NCBI RefSeq assembly: GCF_030269685.1 | Contig: NZ_BSTT01000009.1 | Location: 62,001 to 126,000, forward strand | Length of the DNA stretch: 64,000 bases | Source of the DNA: Actinomycetospora sp. NBRC 106378 | GTDB taxonomy: Bacteria; Actinomycetota; Actinomycetes; Mycobacteriales; Pseudonocardiaceae | Direction of reading: 5' to 3' | Shown: piece after piece, positions 1 through 7,353 of the stretch | Layout of the letters: each line of letters begins with the position of its first letter | How positions within the stretch are numbered: the first letter of the stretch is position 1 | Position numbers and translations under genes: made by a program | The notes under the pieces: model-generated | Told to the model about the DNA's origin: nothing | Database searches by the model: none | The model's input: the letters and a program-made list of their open reading frames with translations, nothing else

Positions 1-1
1 C

Positions 2-34
2 CGCTACCGGCGGGCCCTGGAGGAGCTGACGTGA
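2..34 (+). CDS. C-terminal end of an upstream gene (partial)
   Basis: The first bases read as the last ten codons of a gene entering from the left, ending ALEELT and a TGA that overlaps the GTG of the next gene in a GTGA arrangement. The frame is inferred from the overlap style seen throughout this window. Too little is present to name the protein. It is probably co-translated with the next two genes. Confidence 0.5.
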   Translation, partial: RYRRALEELT

Positions 35-522
35 CCGACCTCGACCAGGTACTCGCCCGGCTGGACGTGCTGGAGTCGAAGGAGGCGATCGAACAGGTGA
101 TGGTCGCCTACATGGCGGCCACCGACCGGGAGAGCGAGAAGGGCAAGCACGTCGCCGAGCTGTTCACCGAGGACGGCCGCTGGCAGAGCGTGGGCCCGCA
201 CGGCAACCCGGACTGGGCCGCCGTCGGGCACGAGGCCCTGGAGCGGAAGTTCGACCGCAACGTCGAGCGGATGCCCTTCTCCGCCCACTACGTCACGAAC
301 GGCGCGGTGACCCTGGACGGCGACACCGCGCACGGCCGCTGGATGTACTTCCAGGCCTGCACCTACCGCGGCACCGAGCCGCTCTGGATCGCCGGCGCGT
401 ACGACAACGACTTCCGGCGCGTGGACGGGCGCTGGCTGCTCAGCCACATGCGCGTCCGCAACTTCTTCACGACCCCGTTCGACCAGGGCTGGGTCGAGGT
501 CAACCACATGGAGACCCCGTGA
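31..522 (+). CDS. SnoaL-like / NTF2-fold protein
   Basis: A 163-residue protein with the pattern of the SnoaL_4 branch of the NTF2-like fold: an N-terminal helix (LEVLESKEAIEQVM-like opening), a LFTEDGRW segment, and a C-terminal beta region ending near DGRWLLSHMRVR. Such folds form a cone-shaped pocket used by small cyclases, dehydratases, isomerases and non-catalytic binders. The substrate cannot be read from the sequence. The GTG start overlaps the stop of the upstream gene, and its own stop overlaps the GTG of the next gene, so the three are likely an operon. No signal peptide, so cytoplasmic. Family assignment is fairly safe, function is open. Confidence 0.75.
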   Translation: MTDLDQVLARLDVLESKEAIEQVMVAYMAATDRESEKGKHVAELFTEDGRWQSVGPHGNPDWAAVGHEALERKFDRNVERMPFSAHYVTNGAVTLDGDTAHGRWMYFQACTYRGTEPLWIAGAYDNDFRRVDGRWLLSHMRVRNFFTTPFDQGWVEVNHMETP

Positions 523-830
523 CCTACCGCCATCAGGTGTTCCGCTCGCTGCGCTTCGGCACCCTCGGCCGCTTCATGGACCTGCAGCGGGAGAAGAACA
601 CCCTGCTCGAGGCGGCCGGCCTCCCGGCCTACGAGGTGTGGGCGCCCGCCTTCGGCGGCCTGCACCACATGGTCCTCGAGGCCCGTTACCCCAGCATGGC
701 GGCCTTCGAGGAGGCACACCTGGCCACGAAGGGGATCGAGAAGGTCGCGGTCATCAACGCCGAGCAGCTCGAGTGCGTCATCGAGGGAACCGCGCACGAC
801 AGACTCGAACGGCTCGGACTCGCCGTCTGA
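519..830 (+). CDS. small dimeric alpha/beta-barrel-like protein
   Basis: A 103-residue cytoplasmic protein that begins inside the stop of the preceding gene (GTGA), so it is translationally coupled. The text YEVWAPAFGGLHHMVLEARYPSMAAFEEAH has the layout of ferredoxin-like dimeric alpha/beta barrels (NIPSNAP or EthD type): a strand, a substrate-facing region, then a helix starting SMAAFEEAH. These act as small monooxygenases or ligand-binding partners. Pairing with a SnoaL-like protein is typical of degradation or secondary-metabolite modules, but no further role is visible. Confidence 0.65.
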   Translation: MTYRHQVFRSLRFGTLGRFMDLQREKNTLLEAAGLPAYEVWAPAFGGLHHMVLEARYPSMAAFEEAHLATKGIEKVAVINAEQLECVIEGTAHDRLERLGLAV

Positions 831-854
831 GACCGTCCCGCCGACCCGCTGCGC

Positions 855-1343
855 TCAGCAGCCCTTGCTCAGCGGGTTGGCGCGCATCTTCCCCCCGGGG
901 TCGAGCCGTCGGAGGATGGCGCCCGTGATGGCGTCGAGGTCGGCGATGCGGTCGGGTCCGACGGCGTCGATGACGAGCCGGCGGACCTCCGCGGCGTGGC
1001 CGGGCGCGGCCGCGACCACCTTGTCCCACCCGGCGTCGGTGAGGCGGGCCATCGTCACGCGGCCGTTGTCCTCGCAGGGCTCCCGCGCGACCCACCCCTG
1101 CTGCTCGAGCCGCGACACGACGTGCGAGAGCCGCGACAGCGACGAACTGACCATCGAGGCCAGCTCGCTCATCGGCATCGTGCGGCCCGGCGCCTCGGAG
1201 AGCATGGCGAGGACGAGGTACGAGAACTGGGTGAGCCCGGCGTCGCGCTGCATCTGGGCGTCGAGGGCGGCGGGCAGCAGGGTGAACATCGCGGCGGTCC
1301 GTCGCCACGCGCGCTGTTCCTCTGCGGTCAACCAGTCGGCCAT
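855..1343 (-). CDS. MarR-family transcriptional regulator
   Basis: A 162-residue MarR protein. The winged helix is visible at MSELASMVSSSLSRLSHVV (recognition helix) followed by the wing around CEDNGRVTMARLTDAG. The divergent dioxygenase gene at 1424 is the obvious target, and the space between carries a strong operator. I prefer the ATG at 1343: a TAGCGT box lies seven bases upstream, fitting a leaderless message. A GTG at 1352 would add three residues and begin inside the operator. MarR proteins of this kind usually lose DNA binding on contact with aromatic compounds or oxidants. The ligand here is unknown. Confidence 0.85.
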   Translation of the reverse strand: MADWLTAEEQRAWRRTAAMFTLLPAALDAQMQRDAGLTQFSYLVLAMLSEAPGRTMPMSELASMVSSSLSRLSHVVSRLEQQGWVAREPCEDNGRVTMARLTDAGWDKVVAAAPGHAAEVRRLVIDAVGPDRIADLDAITGAILRRLDPGGKMRANPLSKGC

Positions 1344-1350
1344 GTCCGTC

Positions 1351-1388
1351 ACGCTACACTTGATGCTTCAACTGTGCACGTGTAGCGT
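1351..1388. promoter_or_regulatory. MarR operator/promoter between divergent genes
   Basis: Two nested inverted repeats lie here. The outer pair ACGCTACAC (1351-1359) and GTGTAGCGT (1380-1388) is perfect over nine bases. Inside it is TTGATGCTTCAA (1360-1371), the TTGA-n4-TCAA form typical of MarR sites. A possible rightward promoter, TTGATG (1360-1365), 17 bases, TAGCGT (1383-1388), overlaps both, and the outer repeat also gives TAGCGT on the other strand. Binding would therefore shut both genes. Repeat structure is seen; the regulator is inferred from position. Confidence 0.75.
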
Positions 1389-1423
1389 CCGTGGCCGAAC
1401 CGTCACGCAGCAGGAGTCCCGTC

Positions 1424-2302
1424 ATGAGTTCCCCGTTCGCCACCGCCGCGCCCGGTGCCGCCTTCGACGCCTTCATCGGTCCGGCCCGGGACACCGCGTC
1501 GGGCCGGCGGCCCTGGACGCCGGCCGACGGTCCCATGCCCGCGATCTACCTGTCGCACGGCGCCCCGCCGCTCTACGACGACGGCGGGTGGATGCGTGAC
1601 CTCTTCGGCTGGGCGCACCGCATGCCGCAGCCGCGCGCGATCGTCATCGTGTCCGCGCACTGGGAGTCCGCCCCGCTGACGCTCTCGGCGCCGGAGGAGG
1701 GCACGCCGCTGGTCTACGACTTCGGCGGGTTCGCCCCGCGCTACTACACGATGACCTACGCGACCCCCGACGCGACGGCGCTCGTCGACCGCGTGGCCGG
1801 GCTGCTCGGCGACGGGACCGAGTCGGTCCACCGGTCCGCGCGCGGGCTCGACCACGGCGCCTGGGTCCCGCTCTCGGTGATGTACCCGAACGCCGACGTC
1901 CCGGTGCTGCAGGTCTCCATGCCCGACGAGGACCCCGAGCGGCTCATGCGCATCGGCGCCCGCCTGCGCGAGCTGCGCCACGAGGGCGTGCTCGTCGTCG
2001 GTTCCGGCTTCATGACCCACGGCCTGCCCTTCCTCACCCGGGACATGCTGCGCGGCGACGCCGTGCCGGGCTGGACCGACGACTTCGACGCCTGGGTCGC
2101 CGACGCGCTCGGCCGTGGCGACGTCGAGGAGCTCCGCCGCTTCCGGAACGCCCCGGGCATGCCCTACGCCCACCCCACGGCCGAGCACTACGTCCCGCTC
2201 TTCGTCACGCTCGGCGCGGCGACCGATCCCGAGGCGCCGGTGCGCACCGAGATCGACGGGATGATGTGGGGCCTCTCGCGCCGCTCCTTCTCCCTCGCCT
2301 GA
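1424..2302 (+). CDS. LigB/DODA-type extradiol dioxygenase
   Basis: A 292-residue cytoplasmic enzyme of the class III extradiol dioxygenase superfamily (4,5-DOPA dioxygenase/YgiD group). Metal-site stretches are present in order: YLSHGAPPL near residue 42, VSAHWES near residue 80, and VGSGFMTHGLPF near residue 192. Such enzymes open catechol-like rings with molecular oxygen using Zn or Fe. AGGAG (1412-1416) sits seven bases before the chosen ATG; a GTG at 1391 would start inside the promoter region. Expression is probably controlled by the divergent MarR gene. The natural substrate is not evident; many members act on unknown catechols. Confidence 0.85.
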   Translation: MSSPFATAAPGAAFDAFIGPARDTASGRRPWTPADGPMPAIYLSHGAPPLYDDGGWMRDLFGWAHRMPQPRAIVIVSAHWESAPLTLSAPEEGTPLVYDFGGFAPRYYTMTYATPDATALVDRVAGLLGDGTESVHRSARGLDHGAWVPLSVMYPNADVPVLQVSMPDEDPERLMRIGARLRELRHEGVLVVGSGFMTHGLPFLTRDMLRGDAVPGWTDDFDAWVADALGRGDVEELRRFRNAPGMPYAHPTAEHYVPLFVTLGAATDPEAPVRTEIDGMMWGLSRRSFSLA

Positions 2303-2321
2303 TCCTTCCCCTCCGCCCTCC

Positions 2322-2378
2322 CGAGGCGTCATCGGTCGGGCTCCGGACGTGGCCCGGGGCCGGATGGATGACGCCTCG
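2322..2378 (+). terminator. hairpin after the dioxygenase gene
   Basis: CGAGGCGTCATC (2322-2333) and GATGACGCCTCG (2367-2378) are perfect 12-base complements, with a GC-rich middle that can extend the fold. There is no U-tract, as is usual for terminators in such GC-rich genomes. It lies 20 bases after the dioxygenase stop and well ahead of the glycan operon. Confidence 0.6.
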
Positions 2379-2457
2379 ACGTCGTCCGGACGAACGTCGT
2401 GAACCGGTCGATCGTGACGACCGGAACATCCGTGGCCAAACCGTGATGATGGTGTAA

Positions 2458-2491
2458 CACTCGGACTCTCCGTGGCGAGAACGGACATGTC
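2458..2491 (+). promoter_or_regulatory. upstream element shared with the 37.4-kb glycan gene
   Basis: The text CACTC, GG, TCTCCGTGGCG, GA, CGGA, ATGTC occurs here in that order and recurs with small gaps at 37377-37417. Both copies lie about 50-90 bases before a glycan-synthesis gene and follow a CCGTGA. A common regulator or promoter is inferred; no known consensus was recognised. Confidence 0.4.
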
Positions 2492-2541
2492 GGCATCGAT
2501 CGGGCGATACCGATGGAGTGACGAGTCGGTCGGGAGACACC

Positions 2542-4113
2542 ATGCGTCAGGCTGAGGGAGGGCATCGGGCGGCCACCACCGTGCTCGATGCTCCGACCGG
2601 GGGCATGCGACGCACCCGTCCGCGCCACGGCCCGCGCGTCACGGTCGCCCAGCTCCTCGCGGCCCAGCTCGAGGACGAGCAGGCGCCCACCACGCCGTTG
2701 CGCGCCGACGACCTCGCGGCCCGCATCCCCGGCGCCCGCCCCGGCTCGGGGCCGCTGCCGGTCGTGTCACCCGGGACCGTCGGGACCGTCGGGACGCAGC
2801 CGCGCGCCCGTCGCCACGGTGCCCGCCCGACGCCGGGCCCTCCTCGCCCGGCGTCCCCGGAACCTGCCGCCCGGCCCTCGCCGACCCCGCGGACGGTCGT
2901 GGCCGCCGCGACCACGGCCACCCCGTGGCGCCCGGCACCGACGAGTGCCCCGGCCGTCGCCGCCCCGCCGCGTCCGGCGCCCGCTCCCAACCCGCCGGCC
3001 CCCGCACCGGCCCCCGCCCCGCGCCCGACCGCCACCGCCCCCCGTCGTCGGGACGGCAACCGCGCGACGGCGGTGACGAGCCTCGTGGTCCTCGTGCCCG
3101 CGCACGACGAGGAGGAGGGCATCGCCGACACCGTCGAGGGCCTGCTGGCGCAGGAGACCCCGGAGTGGCTGGAGATCACGGGCATCGTCGTGGTCGCCGA
3201 CAACTGCACCGACCGCACCGTCGAGATCGCCCGCCGCTACCCGGTGACGGTGATCGAGACCGAGGGCAACACCGAGAAGAAGGCCGGCGCCCTGAACGAG
3301 GGCTGGCGGCGCGCCGCGCGCGACGCGGACCTCGTGCTCACGATGGACGCCGACACCGTGCTCGGCGACGGGTGCGCCGCGGCGATGGCCGACGAGCTGC
3401 GGGCGAACACCCGGCTCGGCGCGGTCTGCGCGCGCTACTGGGCCGCGCCCGGTCGCGGGCTCGCCTGGCGGCTCCAGCGCCTCGAGTACAGCCGCTACGA
3501 CGACCTGCGCGAGCTCCGCAGCTGGCGGGTCAGCGTCGCGAGCGGGGCGGCCGCGATGTACCGGCGCCAGGCCCTCGACGAGGTGGCCGCCCACCGGGAC
3601 GCGGGGCCCTGGGACGGCACCTCGCTGATCGAGGACTACGCCCTCACGCTCGACCTCAAGACGGCCGGCTGGACCGTCGGCGCCGCCCGCGCGGGCCACG
3701 TGCTCACCCACCCGCCCGCCACCTTCCGCGAACTCTGGGTGCAGCGGCTGCGCTGGGGCCGGGGCGGGATGGACGAGTGCCTCAAGCGCGGCTGGATCCC
3801 GGCCACCCGGCGCGACATCGCGTCCTACGGCCTGTTCGTGCTCAGCGTGTTCTTCCGCGTCCTGTTCATCACGATGATCGTCCTGATGATCACGCACGCG
3901 GTCCCGTTCCGGTACGCGCTCGTCGGGCTGATCCCGCTCGGCGTGATGTGGCTGGAGCGGGTGACGTCGATGTGGCGCCTGCCCGGGCGGACGGCCACCG
4001 ACGTCGCGCTCGTGGCCGTGCTCGTCGTCGAGGACCTGTACGGCTTCTTCCTCGAGTTCTGCGCGGTGGTCGCCGCGTGGCGCTGTCTGTTCGCCAGGCG
4101 CCAGGCCTGGTAG
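2542..4113 (+). CDS. membrane glycosyltransferase family 2 with disordered N-terminus
   Basis: A 523-residue protein. Residues 1-170 are proline/alanine-rich and look disordered. The GT2 catalytic domain starts near residue 178 (SLVVLVPAHDEEEG), with the nucleotide-sugar site DNCTD, a DXD-type MDADT near 266, EDYALTLDLKTAGW near 363 and QRLRWGRGG near 400. The last two are the acceptor and Q/RxxRW motifs of processive synthases such as chitin, hyaluronan or PNAG synthases. Two or three membrane segments follow. GGGAG (2532-2536) fixes the ATG. First gene of an operon with a tiny membrane protein, a deacetylase and a LanC-like lipoprotein, so it probably builds a cell-surface polysaccharide. 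The sugar is unknown. Confidence 0.85.
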   Translation: MRQAEGGHRAATTVLDAPTGGMRRTRPRHGPRVTVAQLLAAQLEDEQAPTTPLRADDLAARIPGARPGSGPLPVVSPGTVGTVGTQPRARRHGARPTPGPPRPASPEPAARPSPTPRTVVAAATTATPWRPAPTSAPAVAAPPRPAPAPNPPAPAPAPAPRPTATAPRRRDGNRATAVTSLVVLVPAHDEEEGIADTVEGLLAQETPEWLEITGIVVVADNCTDRTVEIARRYPVTVIETEGNTEKKAGALNEGWRRAARDADLVLTMDADTVLGDGCAAAMADELRANTRLGAVCARYWAAPGRGLAWRLQRLEYSRYDDLRELRSWRVSVASGAAAMYRRQALDEVAAHRDAGPWDGTSLIEDYALTLDLKTAGWTVGAARAGHVLTHPPATFRELWVQRLRWGRGGMDECLKRGWIPATRRDIASYGLFVLSVFFRVLFITMIVLMITHAVPFRYALVGLIPLGVMWLERVTSMWRLPGRTATDVALVAVLVVEDLYGFFLEFCAVVAAWRCLFARRQAW

Positions 4114-4143
4114 CTCCCCTCGCTCCCCACCGAGAGGTTCCTG

Positions 4144-4320
4144 ATGTACGGCGAGTCCCTGTACCTGACCAGCGGCGTCACCGGCGGCGCCACCGGCCTC
4201 GCGCTGGCCGCGTCCCAGGGGGTCAGCGCGATCGCGATGATCCTCACGGGCGTCACGGTCGCCTTCACGCTCATGCTGCTGGTCCGCATCGCCCGCCGCG
4301 GCGCCCGCCGCTTCCGCTGA
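4144..4320 (+). CDS. 58-aa single-pass membrane protein
   Basis: A short open frame, MYGESLYLTSGVTGG to RRGARRFR, with a ribosome site GAGAGG (4131-4136) seven bases before the ATG. The central stretch (about residues 20-48, LALAASQGVSAIAMILTG and onward) is one long hydrophobic segment, and the C-terminus is arginine-rich (RIARRGARRFR), as expected for a cytoplasmic anchor. It lies between the glycosyltransferase and the deacetylase, 30 and 4 bases away. A role as a small subunit of the synthase, like PgaD for PgaC, is inference from position and size only. Confidence 0.7.
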   Translation: MYGESLYLTSGVTGGATGLALAASQGVSAIAMILTGVTVAFTLMLLVRIARRGARRFR

Positions 4321-4324
4321 GAGC

Positions 4325-5281
4325 GTGCCGGAGTCCAGACGACGGGGGTCTCGCGACACCTCGTCCACGGAGACGACGCTGCTCGGCGCGGCGGCCCTCG
4401 CCGCCACCGACCGGGCCCGACGACGGCGGGGCCGGGCGGGCTTCGACGCGCGACGACGCCGCACGCTCGTGACCGTCGCGATCCTGGTCGTGCTGCTCGG
4501 CAGCGGGGTCGCCGGGTTCGCGACGTGGCTGTCCGGGGCCGACGAGGCCGCGGCGGAGGCGGCACCCGTGGCGCGCGGGTTCGACGTCGTCGGGCCGCGC
4601 TACCAGCCGACGGCCGCCGACCGCGCCCGCACCCCGGCGCGGATCACGCCGACGACGCCGCTCGTGGCGCTCACCTTCGACGACGGTCCCACCCCGGAGC
4701 TCACCCCCTACGTCCTCGACGTGCTGGCGGCGAAGGGCGCGAAGGCCACGTTCTTCTTCCAGGGCGACCAGGTGGAGAAGCATCCCGACATCGCCCGCCG
4801 GGCGCAGGCCGAGGGCCACGTGATCGCCCTGCACTCCTACGAGCACGTCTACTTCCCGGACCTCGACGGGCCACGGGCGCGCGAGCAGATCGTCCGTGGC
4901 GAGGAGTCCCTCACCCGGGTGCTCGGCGTACGGCCGACGATGTGGCGCTACCCGTTCGGCGAGGCGTCGCCCGTGGCCGACGCGGTGCTGGCCGAGCGGC
5001 GTCTGGTCGGGGGCGTCGGCTGGGACTGGAAGTCCAGTCTCAAGGGCGACTTCGAGTGTCCCGGGGCCGACGCCGTGACCCGGCTCGTCGTCACCGAGGC
5101 TCGCGACGACGCCGTGATCCTGCTCCACGACGGCGGCGACGCCGTGACCTGCGCGGCCCCGCAGTGGGAGTACCTGCCGCGGGCGATCGACGCGGTGCGC
5201 GACCGCGGTCTGGAGCTCGGGGTCGTCGTCCCGACCGGCCGACCGAACGGGGCCGAGGAGACCGCCGTGGTCGCCCCGTGA
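4325..5281 (+). CDS. secreted or membrane-anchored polysaccharide deacetylase
   Basis: A 318-residue NodB-fold enzyme. A basic N-terminus is followed by one membrane helix (about residues 46-68, TLVTVAILVVLLGSG). Catalytic motifs are complete: TFDDGP near 118 (motif 1, base and metal Asp), HSYEH near 164 (metal His pair), RYPFGE near 206 and LLHDGG near 262. Family members remove N- or O-acetyl groups from glycans, so this should act outside the membrane on the polymer made by the upstream synthase. The GTG start is four bases after the small membrane protein, and its stop overlaps the GTG of the next gene. Confidence 0.88.
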   Translation: MPESRRRGSRDTSSTETTLLGAAALAATDRARRRRGRAGFDARRRRTLVTVAILVVLLGSGVAGFATWLSGADEAAAEAAPVARGFDVVGPRYQPTAADRARTPARITPTTPLVALTFDDGPTPELTPYVLDVLAAKGAKATFFFQGDQVEKHPDIARRAQAEGHVIALHSYEHVYFPDLDGPRAREQIVRGEESLTRVLGVRPTMWRYPFGEASPVADAVLAERRLVGGVGWDWKSSLKGDFECPGADAVTRLVVTEARDDAVILLHDGGDAVTCAAPQWEYLPRAIDAVRDRGLELGVVVPTGRPNGAEETAVVAP

Positions 5282-6690
5282 GCCGGGTCGCCGTGCTGCT
5301 CGCCGTGCTGGCCCTCCTCGCGGGGTGCGCCGGTGCGACGGGGGAGGAGAGCGTCGTGCCCGCGGACCCGACCGTCGGCCGGGGACTGGACCGGCTCCTG
5401 GCCGACGGTGGCCCGACGGGGTGGGCCAGCGAGATCCAGTCCCCGCACCGGCACGTCGACCGGGACGTGGGTGCCGCCGGTATCGCGGCGGGCCTGCTCG
5501 CGGTGGCCGACGCCGCGACCGACCCCGCCGTGCGCGACCGCGCCCTCGCCGGCGCCCGGCAGGCCGGCGACTTCCTGCTCGACGCCCAGCGCGGCGCGGG
5601 TCGCTTCCCCGACTACGTCGACCCCGACGGCGCGGCCGGGTACGCCTACAGCTCCTACGACGACGGCGCGGCCGGGATCGCCGACCTGCTCTGGACGCTG
5701 GGGGAGCGCACCGGCGACCGCCGCTACACCGACGCCTCGCTCGACGCCGTGGCCTGGCTGCTGTCCCGGGCGGAGGACGTCCCGGGACGGCCCGCGTGTC
5801 CGAGGGTCTGCCGGTGGGCCTGGAGCGACGACGGCGATCCCTCGTACCGCACCGGGATGGGCGAGGGCCAGGCCGGGATCGTCTACGCGCTGAGCCTGTT
5901 CGCCGAGCGCACGGGCGACCGGCGGATCGCCGCGCACGCCGCGGGTGGCGGGGCCTACCTGCTCGGCGAGCAGGACCCCGACGGCGGGATGCCCGAGCGC
6001 GCCGACCAGCCCGCCCGCAACACCGGCTTCCTCTCCGGGGCCGCCGGTGCCGCGTTCACGTTCCTGCGCCTCGAGCGGGCGACCGGCGAGCAGCGGTGGC
6101 GCGACGGGGCGTCCCGGGCGCTGGCGTTCCTCGACCGGACCGCCGTCCCCGCCGCCGGCGGTTCGGCCTGGCCGATCTGGGTCGACCCCGCCGGCGTGCC
6201 CGGCAACCCCCGTCGCGCGACCGGCATGGAGGAGGGCGCCGCCGGGATCGGCTGGGTGTCGCTGCAGGCCGCGCAGATCCTCGGCGGCCCGGAGCACCGC
6301 GCGCGGGCCGAGGCGGCCGGGCGGTGGCTGCTCGCGGTCGGCCGGGACCGCGACGGCGGGACGGCCTGGCCGGAGTTCGACGGCAGCCCGATCGCCCACC
6401 TCTCGACGAACTCCGGCGCCGCCGGCACCGGGTGGTACCTCGACACCCTCGGCCGCGTCACCGGCCGCCAGACCTTCCGCGACGCCGGGCTCGCGGCCCG
6501 CCGCTTCCTCGTCGCCGCCCAGCTCGAGGACGGCACCTGGCCGTCGAACGTGACCGACGGGCGTCCCCGCCTCGTCGGTGAACCCTCCTGGCACTGGGGA
6601 TCGGCCGGCATCCTGGCCTACCTCGCGCGGCTGGAGGGTGGGCGGGTCGACAGCCCGGGGATGCAGCCGCCGCTGGTCCCGCTGGGCTGA
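5278..6690 (+). CDS. secreted LanC-like lipoprotein
   Basis: A 470-residue protein with a lipoprotein signal (VAVLLAVLALLAGC, cysteine at residue 17). The rest is a series of helix-rich repeats each carrying a small GxxG motif: DVGAAGIAAGLL, DDGAAGIADLLW, GEGQAGIVYALS, LSGAAGAAFTFL, EEGAAGIGWVSL, NSGAAGTGWYLD. This is the signature of the alpha6/alpha6 toroid of the LanC-like family. The canonical Cys-Cys-His zinc site of true lantibiotic cyclases is not evident, and a lanthipeptide cyclase would not be exported. Related toroids act as glycan epimerases, lyases or hydrolases, so in this operon a glycan-binding or modifying role is more likely. That is inference. Translationally coupled to the deacetylase. 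Confidence 0.8.
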   Translation: MSRVAVLLAVLALLAGCAGATGEESVVPADPTVGRGLDRLLADGGPTGWASEIQSPHRHVDRDVGAAGIAAGLLAVADAATDPAVRDRALAGARQAGDFLLDAQRGAGRFPDYVDPDGAAGYAYSSYDDGAAGIADLLWTLGERTGDRRYTDASLDAVAWLLSRAEDVPGRPACPRVCRWAWSDDGDPSYRTGMGEGQAGIVYALSLFAERTGDRRIAAHAAGGGAYLLGEQDPDGGMPERADQPARNTGFLSGAAGAAFTFLRLERATGEQRWRDGASRALAFLDRTAVPAAGGSAWPIWVDPAGVPGNPRRATGMEEGAAGIGWVSLQAAQILGGPEHRARAEAAGRWLLAVGRDRDGGTAWPEFDGSPIAHLSTNSGAAGTGWYLDTLGRVTGRQTFRDAGLAARRFLVAAQLEDGTWPSNVTDGRPRLVGEPSWHWGSAGILAYLARLEGGRVDSPGMQPPLVPLG

Positions 6691-6705
6691 GCGGCTCACC
6701 GGCTT

Positions 6706-6769
6706 CTCCCGCGAGGTCCACCTGAGGCAGCGCTGCGGGTGCGTGCGGCTGCCTGACGTGTACCTCGCG
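6706..6769. repeat. dispersed hairpin repeat, copy 1
   Basis: A 64-base imperfect palindrome. The left arm runs GCGAGGTCCACCTGAGGCAG, and the reverse complement of the right end begins GCGAGGTACACGTCAGGCAG. The same outer sequences occur in two further copies at 14.7-14.9 kb. It sits in the 92-base space between the convergent LanC-like and XRE genes and could terminate both. Confidence 0.65.
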
Positions 6770-6782
6770 GCGGCGGCGGCGC

Positions 6783-7331
6783 TCAGCGTCGGGTGACCGC
6801 CACGAGGTAGCGCACCGGCTCGTCGTCGGGGTTGCGGTAGACGCAGTCGACGGGCGGGCCCAGCTCGAGGCAGTCGCCGGTCGCGAGCCGGTGCACGGTG
6901 GCGCCCTCGACGAACTCCAGCGTCCCCTCGAGCACCCAGACCCGGTGGCGCAGGAACGCGTGCGCGTCGGCGGCGAATCCGGCCTCGGCGCGCGGCGGCA
7001 TCGTGACCTCGACGAGCTCGAGGTCCCCACCGGGCCGTGGGGAGACGGCCCGGCGGACGTAGCCCGACGTCGGGTCGGTCCAGACCGGCTGGTCGGCCCG
7101 CCGCGAGACGCGGCCGCCGCCCTCCGCCCGCGCGACCAGCTCGGACAGGCTCAGCCCGAGCGCGCCCGACAGCTTGCCGAGGAGTGCGGCCGTCGGTCGG
7201 GCCTCGCCCGCCTCGACCTTCGCGATCATCGCGCGCGACACCCCGGCCCGGTCGGCGAGCGCCCGCACCGTCAGCTCACGCTCGGCGCGCCGCTCCCGGA
7301 CGGCGGCGGCGAGGGAGTCGTCCAGCTCCAT
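6783..7331 (-). CDS. XRE-family regulator with C-terminal cupin
   Basis: A 182-residue regulator. Residues about 8-62 form a lambda-repressor-like helix-turn-helix (LTVRALADRAGVSRAMIAKVEAGEA). Residues about 95-180 form a cupin (FLRHRVWVLEGTLEF, ATGDCLELGPP, NPDDEPVRYLV). Such HTH-cupin proteins sense small metabolites in the cupin barrel. I chose the ATG at 7331: a TATAGT within the 16-base palindrome lies six bases upstream, fitting a leaderless message. It probably represses itself and the divergent acetyltransferase. Confidence 0.85.
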   Translation of the reverse strand: MELDDSLAAAVRERRAERELTVRALADRAGVSRAMIAKVEAGEARPTAALLGKLSGALGLSLSELVARAEGGGRVSRRADQPVWTDPTSGYVRRAVSPRPGGDLELVEVTMPPRAEAGFAADAHAFLRHRVWVLEGTLEFVEGATVHRLATGDCLELGPPVDCVYRNPDDEPVRYLVAVTRR

Positions 7332-7333
7332 GC

Positions 7334-7349
7334 GGCCACTATAGTGGCC
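7334..7349. promoter_or_regulatory. palindromic operator with back-to-back -10 boxes
   Basis: GGCCACTATAGTGGCC is a perfect 16-base palindrome between the divergent XRE-cupin and GNAT genes. Its centre reads TATAGT on both strands, placing a -10 element eight bases before the GTG at 7354 and six bases before the ATG at 7331. One site thus appears to be both the operator and the -10 region of two leaderless promoters. Confidence 0.75.
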
Positions 7350-7353
7350 ATCT

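Noticed and set aside
5278..6690. Reading the LanC-like protein as part of a lanthipeptide cluster
   Set aside because: It is exported, lacks an obvious zinc triad, and there is no precursor peptide, dehydratase or transporter gene nearby.
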